Below, one piece after another: positions 28,109 to 35,773 of a stretch of DNA of 64,000 bases; within the stretch, counting starts at the first letter, position 1, and the number at the start of each line of letters is the position of its first letter. Source of the DNA: Acidimicrobiales bacterium (GTDB lineage Bacteria > Actinomycetota > Acidimicrobiia > Acidimicrobiales > Iamiaceae); the NCBI GenBank assembly GCA_025463985.1, contig JAODBM010000114.1:45643-109642 (forward strand). The letters run 5' to 3'. The notes under the pieces were generated by a model that saw only the letters and a program-made list of their open reading frames with translations, made no database searches and was not told where the DNA came from. The position numbers and the translations under genes were made by a program.

Positions 28109-28516
28109 TCATGCCGCGAAGTTGAGCTGCCAGGTGACGCCGTAACGATCAGCGACCCACGCGAACGCGGTGCTGAAGCCGTAGTCATCGAGCGGCATGA
28201 GCATCACTCCGTCTTGGCGGAGCGTCGCCGCGAGACGATCGATCTCCTCGCGTGTGGAGCATTCGACCCAGATCGAGATCGCTGGGGTGAACGTGAAGGC
28301 GTGCGGTGCGGCACTGTCGATCGCCATCAAGCGGTGACCGCCGAGCTCGAAGACGGCCACGCGGACCGTGCCCTCGGGTTCGGAGTCACCCGGGCCGTAG
28401 TAGGTGATCTCAACGACGCTCGACTGGTCGAAGATCGAGCAATACCAGCGGATCGCCTCTTCGGCCTTGCCGTGCTGTTCGCCGCAGAACATGAGAAACG
28501 GGTTGAGTGCGCGCAC
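28109..28516 (-). CDS. VOC family / PhnB-like protein
   Basis: LNPFLMFCGEQHGKAEEAIRWYCSIFDQSSVVEITYYGPGDSEPEGTVRVAVFELGGHRLMAIDS...FSTAFAWVADRYGVTWQLNF. Confidence 0.85.
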   Translation of the reverse strand: MRALNPFLMFCGEQHGKAEEAIRWYCSIFDQSSVVEITYYGPGDSEPEGTVRVAVFELGGHRLMAIDSAAPHAFTFTPAISIWVECSTREEIDRLAATLRQDGVMLMPLDDYGFSTAFAWVADRYGVTWQLNFAA

Positions 28517-28531
28517 CCGCAGATCCTGCCA

Positions 28532-29089
28532 TCACGCGGGGCGGTAGCAGAGGTAGACGACGCCGTTGCTGAATCGGCGCTCGTCGAGCAGCTCGAGATC
28601 GACGCGCATGTTGGTCGGCAGCGCCGGCTTGCTTCCGCCGAGGACGACGGGCCAGATGAACAGGTGGCACTCGTCGACCAGCCCAGCCGCGATTGCCTGT
28701 GCCGCGAGGTTCGGACCTCCGACGATGAGATCGCTTCTGGCCGTGGCCTTCATGTCGAGCACCGCGCCCGGGTCGAAGTGGCGTTCGAGCCGGGTGTTGG
28801 CGGTCGGCGCCGCGGCCAGGGTCGTGGAGTAGACGACCTTGTCCGCCGCCTGCCAGACCTTCGCGAAGTTGCTCGTGAGGTCCGACTGAGCGGCCAGGGC
28901 GCCATCGGTCTCCCACACGGCCATCGCGTCGTACATGCGCCGCCCGTAGAGATACGTGTCAACGGGCCGCAGGAGGCCGGTGGTGAACGCGAACACGTCG
29001 TCGTCCGGTGTGGACCAGTCGAAGGCGCCGCGTTCGTCCTCGGTACAGCCGTCGAGGGACACGTTCGACGCGTAGATCAGCTTGGCCAT
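28532..29089 (-). CDS. Dihydrofolate reductase family (RibD C-terminal-like) protein
   Basis: AKLIYASNVSLDGCTEDERGAFDWSTPDDDVF...TYLYGRRMYDAMAVWET...DLIVGGPNLAAQAIAAGLVDECHLFIWPVVLGGSKPALP. Confidence 0.88.
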   Translation of the reverse strand: MAKLIYASNVSLDGCTEDERGAFDWSTPDDDVFAFTTGLLRPVDTYLYGRRMYDAMAVWETDGALAAQSDLTSNFAKVWQAADKVVYSTTLAAAPTANTRLERHFDPGAVLDMKATARSDLIVGGPNLAAQAIAAGLVDECHLFIWPVVLGGSKPALPTNMRVDLELLDERRFSNGVVYLCYRPA

Positions 29090-29269
29090 CGCCCTCCTCC
29101 ACATCCGCCGACACCATCTCCACGAGCTTGCTGTCGCCGACCGTAGTGGGCGTCGATCGGTGACTGGCCGGGATGACCCGCGAACTCGTCGTGGTGGGTC
29201 GAGAAGACCACCTCCGACTGGCCCGCAAGGCATCGGTGCCCGGCTCATCCTCGGCGGCGAACCCCGAGA

Positions 29270-29497
29270 TCACATGCGCAGGTTCTCGCGGTCGTCGCCC
29301 CTGAGGTGCCCACTGCGCACGGACTCTCCGATCTCGTCGCGCAGCGCGAGGAGCCGCATGATGCGGTCGTGCCCGGATCGCGACTCGGCCGCGACGGCAT
29401 GAGCGAAGAACTCGATCCACGGTGCCCAGTCGCCTGACGTGCTGACCGCGAGGAGATGATCGCGAGTGAAACTTGGAATTGCATCTTTGTAATCCAA
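29270..29497 (-). pseudogene. Probable 3' remnant of a Fic family gene
   Basis: DYKDAIPSFTRDHLLAVSTSGDWAPWIEFFAHAVAAESRSGHDRIMRLLALRDEI resembles the C-terminal GDWEPWIxFF region of Fic proteins; no HPFxxGNGR Fic motif found nearby. Confidence 0.5.
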
Positions 29498-29548
29498 GTT
29501 GCGGGGCCCAGACTCCCGACCGCTGTCGACGACTGTCCAACTGAGTGA

Positions 29549-30610
29549 TCAGGACGTGGTGGGTGGCTCGGCGTTGACCTGGTCGACGAGCTCGAGGAGG
29601 TGGGCGAGGTCGGCGAGCTTGCGGTCGAGCTCGTCGTCCGTCGGGCCGCCTTGGAGGCCCACGCGCAGCGTGTTGACGCCGGCGTCGCGGTAGAGGCGGA
29701 GGCGGTCTCGGACGAGGTCGTCGGTGCCGATGAGGTTGGTGCCAACCCCGATGGCGGTTGGGACGCGGTTGCGAGCCGCCTGCCGGTCGCCGGCCAGCCA
29801 GAGGCGTTGGACCGCGCGGACGTCGTCTCCGTAGCCCTGGCGTTCGAACGCGTTGTTGTAGAAGTTCGTGCTCGCCGATCCCATGGCCCCGAAGGTGAAG
29901 GCGTAGCCCTCGGCGTGACGGCGGCCGGCGGCTTCGACGTCGTCGGTGAGCTCGAGGCCGACGGCGACGGTGAGGTCGATGTCGGACAGGGCGCGGCCGG
30001 CCGCTTCGGCGCCGTCGCGCATGGGTCCCAGGAAGACGTCGGCGCTCTCGGGGAAGAACGAGTTGCCGATCCAGCCGTCGGCGAGCTCGCCGGTGAGCCG
30101 CAGGTTCGCGGGTCCGAGCGACGCGAGGTAGATCGGGATGTGCGTCGGGGGCATGAGCGAGCGGATGCTGCGGCCTTCGCTGTCGGGCAGTGGCAGCTCG
30201 TAGATCTCGCCGTGGTGGTCGAGTCGTTCGCCGGCGCTGATGGACCGGATGATCTCGATGGTCTCGCGGGTGCGGCGGACGGGCCGGTCGAAGCGCACGC
30301 CGTGCCAGCCCTCCATCACCTGCGGTCCGCTGGTGCCGATACCGAGCACGAACCGACCGTCGGAGAGCGCCTGGAGCGACATGGCGGACATCGCGAGCAT
30401 CGCTGGCGTGCGGGCGCCGAGCTGCACGATGCCGGTGGCGAGCCGGATGCGGGTGGTGCAGGCGGCGAGGTAGGCGAGCGGGGTGAGGGCGTCGCCGGCC
30501 CAGAACTCGGGCACCCACACCGAGTCCACGTCGAGGTGCTCGGCCTGGCGGATCAGCTCGACCCCCTGGGACGTCAAGGGCGCGGCGGCGATGCCCACGC
30601 GCAGGGTCAC
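29549..30610 (-). CDS. LLM class F420-dependent oxidoreductase
   Basis: LRVGIAAAPLTSQGVELIRQAEHLDVDSVWVPEFWAGDALTPLAYLAACTTRIRLATGIVQLGARTPAMLAMSAMSLQALSDGRFVLGIGTSGPQVMEGWHG. Confidence 0.9.
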   Translation of the reverse strand: MTLRVGIAAAPLTSQGVELIRQAEHLDVDSVWVPEFWAGDALTPLAYLAACTTRIRLATGIVQLGARTPAMLAMSAMSLQALSDGRFVLGIGTSGPQVMEGWHGVRFDRPVRRTRETIEIIRSISAGERLDHHGEIYELPLPDSEGRSIRSLMPPTHIPIYLASLGPANLRLTGELADGWIGNSFFPESADVFLGPMRDGAEAAGRALSDIDLTVAVGLELTDDVEAAGRRHAEGYAFTFGAMGSASTNFYNNAFERQGYGDDVRAVQRLWLAGDRQAARNRVPTAIGVGTNLIGTDDLVRDRLRLYRDAGVNTLRVGLQGGPTDDELDRKLADLAHLLELVDQVNAEPPTTS

Positions 30611-31098
30611 GGTTGCGTCTCGGCGAGGTGCTTGATCCCCTCGAGGGTGGCGCGCATGTTGGTCTCGTACTCGCCGAGGCGGCGGGCGATGATCCGCTCC
30701 TCCTTCTCGGGCATCGCGGTGATGGCGATCGTGAGGCCCGACGGTGCCGGGCCGATGCGCGTGCCTTGCCGGAGCCGGACCCCGTCGTGCTCCTCCTCCA
30801 GCTCGAACCACCAGGTGGAGGACGGGTTGTCGGGATCGGTCACGGCCCAGCCGAACGCGCGCCCGGGCTCGTAGCGGTTCACGAAGGAGGTGGTCTCCCA
30901 CTCGCCCAGCGCTTGGTGGTGGTTGCGACCCAGGAAACGGGCGCCGAGGCCCGGCACGTCGTCGAGCCAGCGGGCGCCGAGGAGCTCGGTCGAGAACTGG
31001 GCGGGCAGGTCGATGTCGGTGACGAGGTGCCAGACCCGCTCGATCGGGGCGTCGATCAGCACGTCGACCTCGGTCGACGGGCCGTCCTCGTATCTCAT
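30607..31098 (-). CDS. SRPBCC family protein
   Basis: STEVDVLIDAPIERVWHLVTDIDLPAQFSTELLGARWLDDVPGLGARFLGRNHH...SSTWWFELEEEHDGVRLRQ; 4 bp overlap with LLM gene. Confidence 0.85.
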   Translation of the reverse strand: MRYEDGPSTEVDVLIDAPIERVWHLVTDIDLPAQFSTELLGARWLDDVPGLGARFLGRNHHQALGEWETTSFVNRYEPGRAFGWAVTDPDNPSSTWWFELEEEHDGVRLRQGTRIGPAPSGLTIAITAMPEKEERIIARRLGEYETNMRATLEGIKHLAETQP

Positions 31099-31317
31099 GC
31101 CCCGCGCTCTCGACCGCTGGCCGCGGTTCGGGTCGCGGCGGGTGCTGCTCCGTCGCCGCCCGGTCCGCTAGTCAGTTGCGTCATGTAACGGACTCTAGGG
31201 CTCACCATCCTCACCCGCCGGGCTGCTTGCCCGGCGGGCGACCGTGTCCGCGCTCGGCGCACCACGAGTCCTGACGACGTGCAACGGGAGCTGCGGGTTC
31301 GTGCCGTGGGATCGCCG

Positions 31318-32247
31318 CTACACGTGGGGGAGGACTTCCCTCGCGACGAGGCGCAGGTGGTCGAGGTCGTGGAGGTCGAGCACCTGGAGGTAGGCCCGGG
31401 TCGCACCGAGCGCGCCGAAGGCTTCGAGCCGTTCGACGACCTCTGCCGGCGTGCCCGTGGCCCCGTGTTGGCGCAGGTCGTCGAGGTCTCGTCCGATGGC
31501 GGCGGCGCGTCGCTCGATCTCGGCGTCGTCCGATCCGCAGCACACGACCTGAGCCGCGGAGAACACCATCGACGCGGGGTCGCGGTCGACCGCTTCCATG
31601 GCGGCCCGCACGCGGTCGAACGCCGCGGCGGTGTCGTCGAGCGACTCGAACGCCACGTTGAACTCGTCGGCGTAGCGCGCCGCGAGCCGCGGGGTGCGCC
31701 TCGGCCCGGTGCCGCCCATGACCAGCGGCGGGTGAGGCTGCTGGACCGGCTTGGGGAGGGCGGGCGAGTCGATCAGCTCGTAGTGCTCACCGCGGTGGGT
31801 GAACGTGCTGCCGAGCGGGGTGTCCCACAGGCCGGTGATGATGGCCAGCTGCTCCTCGAGGATCGCGAAGCGCTCGCCCACGGGCGGGAACGGAATGCCG
31901 TAGGCCCGATGCTCGTCGTCGAACCAACCGGCACCGAGGCCGAGCTCGACCCGGCCTCCGCTCATCGCGTCGACCTGCGCGACAGAGATGGCGAGCGGAC
32001 CCGGCAGCCGGAACGTGACCGGCGTGACGAGCGTGCCGAGCCGGATCGTCGAGGTCTCGCGCGCCAGGCCGGCCAGGGTGATCCAGGCATCGGTCGGGCC
32101 CGGGAGTCCGTCGCCCTGCCCCATCACGAGGTAGTGGTCGGACCGAAAGAACGCGTCGAACCCCAGCTCTTCGCTCAGCTGAGCCACGGCGAGGAGGTCG
32201 TCGTAGCTCGCGCCCTGCTGCGGCTCGGTGAAGATCCGGAGGTCCAT
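31318..32247 (-). CDS. LLM class F420-dependent oxidoreductase
   Basis: MDLRIFTEPQQGASYDDLLAVAQLSEELGFDAFFRSDHYLVMGQGDGLPGPTDAWITLAGLARETSTIRLGTLVTPVTFRLPGPLAISVAQVDAMSGGRVELGLGAGWFDDEH. Confidence 0.92.
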   Translation of the reverse strand: MDLRIFTEPQQGASYDDLLAVAQLSEELGFDAFFRSDHYLVMGQGDGLPGPTDAWITLAGLARETSTIRLGTLVTPVTFRLPGPLAISVAQVDAMSGGRVELGLGAGWFDDEHRAYGIPFPPVGERFAILEEQLAIITGLWDTPLGSTFTHRGEHYELIDSPALPKPVQQPHPPLVMGGTGPRRTPRLAARYADEFNVAFESLDDTAAAFDRVRAAMEAVDRDPASMVFSAAQVVCCGSDDAEIERRAAAIGRDLDDLRQHGATGTPAEVVERLEAFGALGATRAYLQVLDLHDLDHLRLVAREVLPHV

Positions 32248-32316
32248 GGCCGCACGGTATCCCTGGAGCGCTGGGGCGCCACGGGCCGGAGGCGGCACGG
32301 CTCGGCGCCGCCGCGG

Positions 32317-33419
32317 TCAGCTGGCGAAGTCCACCGCGGCCAGCTGCGCGTTCCGCACGGTCGCCAAGCGCTCGGCCTCGGCCGCGAGGGCAGCTCGCAC
32401 GGCCCCGCTGGGGCTCGTCCAGAGCTGCACGGCCACGCTGAGGTTGGAACCGGCCTTGCGGGGCCGCCAGATGCCCGAGACCTCGCCGTCGACGAGGACC
32501 GCGCCGGGACGACCGAGCACGGGCCACAGCGCCTTGGCCCGGGCCGCGTCGCTGACGAGGAGCGAACGGTCTTTGGACTGGAGCAACGGATCGAACGGTC
32601 CCAACAGCGTCGTGACCTTGGCCGGACCCGCGGTCAGCCGATCCTCGTCGCGGGCGAGCACCCACCGGGGCTCTCCAGCGACCATGACCTCGACGGCATC
32701 GGCGGGCCAGCGGGCCTCGATCTCCTTCACCGGCGCGTCCACGTACGCGGCGACATGAGCGCGGGAGCCGCGGGACCGAGGAGGCGCAGGTAGGCGCGCA
32801 CGACGTCATGGTCCGGTCGCGGCTCCGCGGCTGGTACGAAGCCGGCGATGCGCTGCAGCACCGGTGGTGACGTGTCGGGCTGCAGCTCGAGGCCGGCCCG
32901 CAGCGCCGCGAGCCGGAACGGCATCTCGTAGAGGTGGGTCGCATCGCACGACCGGCAGAAGCGCAGGTACGGCTCGTCCATCAGCGCTGCGAGCCGCGTC
33001 GAGACCTCGCCCTTGACCAGCGGCTTGGTCACCACCTTCCGCATCGCCGACGCCACGGCGTCGAGCGCAGCGAGGCTGTCGATGCCGGCGGCCTTCAACG
33101 GCCTGCTGGCGTCGAAGATCCGCTTGCGGGCGTCGGCCTCGGAGAACGGTTGGACCGCGGCCGCGACCGAAGCCAGGTCGGCGCGGCGGTAACGATGGGG
33201 CGCCCCGCGCAGGGTCCACGCGACGACGAGGTCGTCGGCATCGACCGTCGACAGGTCGACGCCGCGGCCGGCCAACGCCCAGCGCGCGCCGTCCGCGCCC
33301 GTGTCCTGCACGCCGAGGTCCAGCGCGGCCGTGTCCTCGAGCCGGCCCGCGTCGCGATCGAGCTGCTGCGCCCGAAGCCGGAAGCCCAGCGCCTCAACCC
33401 GCGTCATCGAGGCAACCAT
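32317..33419 (-). pseudogene. Winged-helix (HTH_42/AlkZ-like) protein interrupted by a frameshift near 32735-32765
   Basis: Two adjacent frames (32727-33419 and 32317-32742) encode the N- and C-terminal parts of one family; the -1 frame reads AHVAAYVDAPVKEIEARWPADAVEV through the junction. Confidence 0.7.
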
Positions 33420-33439
33420 GAGCTCACCCTAAGGAGTCG

Positions 33440-33830
33440 GACGATGCCCCGCGAGCCCGGGACGCGGGCGGGCGGTCGGGCGGTTGGCCGTGTTGGCCGG
33501 GCGGGGCGTGTTGAGCGGCGACGGGTGCGGGTGACGGGTGCGGTTGGTCGGGCGGGCGCGTTTGGTGGTGACGGGGCGCGGGTGCGGGTGACGGGCGCGG
33601 TTGGTCGGGCGGGCGCGTTTGGTGGTGACGGGCGCGGGCGCGGGCGGGCCCGTCGGGCGGGTGCGGGTGCGGGTGCGGGTGTGGGTGTGGGTGTGGGTGG
33701 TTGGGCGGTGACGGGCGCGGGCGCGGGTGCGGGTGACGGGTGCGGGCGACGAGCGCGGGTGCGCGTGACGGGCGCGGGTGGGGGTGCGGGTGGTTGGCGT
33801 GGACGGGCCGCGGTGGTTGTCGGGCGGGGT
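33440..33830. repeat. G-rich low-complexity intergenic repeat
   Basis: 51 bp direct repeat at 33525-33575 and 33582-33632 (one mismatch) plus repeated GGGTGC/GGGTGT tract around 33655-33697. Confidence 0.85.
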
Positions 33831-34187
33831 TCAGCGGCCGCGGAAGCGGTCGATGTCGCGGCGCTCGCGCTTGGTGGGTCGTCCGGCGCCGGGAGTCCGG
33901 CGCAGCACTGCGGGGTCGCGGGTCGGTGGGGGCGGGCTGTGGTCGACCAGGCACTCGGCCGCAACCGCGGCGCCGACGCGCTTGTCGATGAGGCGGACCA
34001 CCTCGACCACGCGATCGCGTTCGGCGACCCTGGCCTCGACCCGAGCACCAACCGCGAGCGGCGTGGCTGGCTTCGCGGCCGTGCCGTTGACCCGGACGTG
34101 GCCGGCCCGGCACGCCGCCGTCGCCGCGGAACGCGTTCTGAACAAGCGCACCGCCCACAACCACTGGTCGACCCGGGTGGCCTCGAT
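33831..34187 (-). CDS. S4 domain RNA-binding protein (Hsp15-like)
   Basis: RVDQWLWAVRLFRTRSAATAACRAGHVRVNGTAAKPATPLAVGARVEARVAERDRVVEVVRLIDKRVGAAVA; start codon uncertain. Confidence 0.8.
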   Translation of the reverse strand: MEATRVDQWLWAVRLFRTRSAATAACRAGHVRVNGTAAKPATPLAVGARVEARVAERDRVVEVVRLIDKRVGAAVAAECLVDHSPPPPTRDPAVLRRTPGAGRPTKRERRDIDRFRGR

Positions 34188-34300
34188 CCGGCCATCGTTG
34201 CAGCATCGGGCGCGGCACGCCGCTCCTCCGGCGACCGGTACGCCGAGGGTGTCCTGGTGGCGGGCGGTTTGAGCGGCGGCGCTGGGGGTAGACCGAACAT

Positions 34301-35587
34301 ATGTTCGCTACGATGCTTGACCGGCTGGCAACGGTTGCCGACGATCCGCAGGCGGTCACCGATGAGGAGCTGGCGGAGTGCCTGGTCGAGATCGGGCGAA
34401 TCGAGGCGCACGTGCTTGCGATCACGGCCAAGCTCACCGCGGCGTGGGACGGCCGGATGGTCTGGGCCGCCGATGGTGCGCTGTCGGGTGGCGCCTGGCT
34501 GGCGCGGCACGCCGAGGTGTCGCGGGCGCAGGGTCATGCGCAGGTGCGCCTGGCGCGTCGGTTGGTGGAGATGCCCGGCACGCTGTCGGCCCTGCAAGAC
34601 GGCGCGATCGGCGCCGCGAAGGGGCGGCTGCTGGCCGGTGCGCGCCGCGACGATCGGGTCGAGCAGTTCGCCGTGGCCGAGGCCGCGCTGATCGACCATG
34701 CGCAGCGCTTCACCGTCGACCAGACGGCGCGGATCGTGCGCCACTGGCTGCAGGTGACCGAGCCCGACGGGGGCGCTCACGAGGCGGCCGCCGCGCGTGA
34801 GCGCAGCGAGGTCCACCTGTCCGCCACGCTCGACGGCGTCCACGTGCTGGCCGGCCAGCTCGACCCCGAGTCCGGGGTGATCGTGCGCCGCCAGCTCGAC
34901 GCCATCGCCCGTGAGATCTACCTCGCCGAGCGCGAGGCGACCGGCGCTCCCGAGCGAACGCCGGCCCAGCGTCGGGCCGAGGCACTCGTCGAGATGGCTC
35001 GGCGCTCAGGGGCGCTTCAGGCGGCGACCGGCCGTCCGGTGCGGCCGACGCTGCTCGCCATCTGCGACCTCGGCGTCCTCCACGGCGATCAGGGAGAACC
35101 AGTCCCGTTCGGGACGATCTGCGAGATCGACGGTATCGGTCCCATCCCGGCTGAGACCGCCCGGCGGCTGGCCTGCAACGCCACGATCACCGACGTGGCG
35201 CTCGGCGCGGAGGGCAAGGTCCTCGACGTCGGCCGCAGCTCGCGGCTGGCCACCAGCGCACAGCGCAAGGCGCTGCTCGTGCGCGATCAGGGCTGCGTGT
35301 TCCCCGGGTGCGACCGGCAGGCCGACTGGTGCGAAGCCCACCATGTCACCGAGTACCGCCACGGCGGAGCCACCGACCTCGCCAACCTCTGCCTCCTCTG
35401 CAGCCGTCACCACCACCTCGTCCACGAAGGCGGGTTCGGGCTGGCACGCGGCCCCGACGGCCTGCGCGTCACCCGGCCCGACGGCACGGTCATCGCGAGC
35501 CACACCCCCAATCACGTCCCCATGAGGATCCGCGCGCCGGCCTGCGAGCGTCGGCCTGTCCCCACGGGGCGCCTGCCAGCCAGCTGA
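34301..35587 (+). CDS. DUF222/13E12-type HNH endonuclease domain protein
   Basis: AWLARHAEVSRAQGHAQVRLARRLVEMPGTLSAL...ALLVRDQGCVFPGCDRQADWCEAHHVTEYRHGGATDLANLCLLCSRHHHLVHEGGF. Confidence 0.92.
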   Translation: MFATMLDRLATVADDPQAVTDEELAECLVEIGRIEAHVLAITAKLTAAWDGRMVWAADGALSGGAWLARHAEVSRAQGHAQVRLARRLVEMPGTLSALQDGAIGAAKGRLLAGARRDDRVEQFAVAEAALIDHAQRFTVDQTARIVRHWLQVTEPDGGAHEAAAARERSEVHLSATLDGVHVLAGQLDPESGVIVRRQLDAIAREIYLAEREATGAPERTPAQRRAEALVEMARRSGALQAATGRPVRPTLLAICDLGVLHGDQGEPVPFGTICEIDGIGPIPAETARRLACNATITDVALGAEGKVLDVGRSSRLATSAQRKALLVRDQGCVFPGCDRQADWCEAHHVTEYRHGGATDLANLCLLCSRHHHLVHEGGFGLARGPDGLRVTRPDGTVIASHTPNHVPMRIRAPACERRPVPTGRLPAS

Positions 35588-35773
35588 CCCCGGGGGGCTC
35601 AGACCCAGTCACCGAGCCACGCAGCCATCGAGCCACCCAACGATCGACCCGGCGCCGCCGGAGGCGTCGGCGCCGGCTGGAAGCGAGGCGTGATCTCGCG
35701 ACCTCGGGACTCATGCCGGGCATGGCCGCCAGCGACGGCTTCGACGCTGGGGTGAGAAGCGTGGGTGGCTCGG

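Noticed and set aside
32727-32742. Programmed ribosomal frameshift in the AlkZ-like gene
   Set aside because: No slippery heptamer or clear downstream structure seen; simple mutation or sequencing error is more likely.
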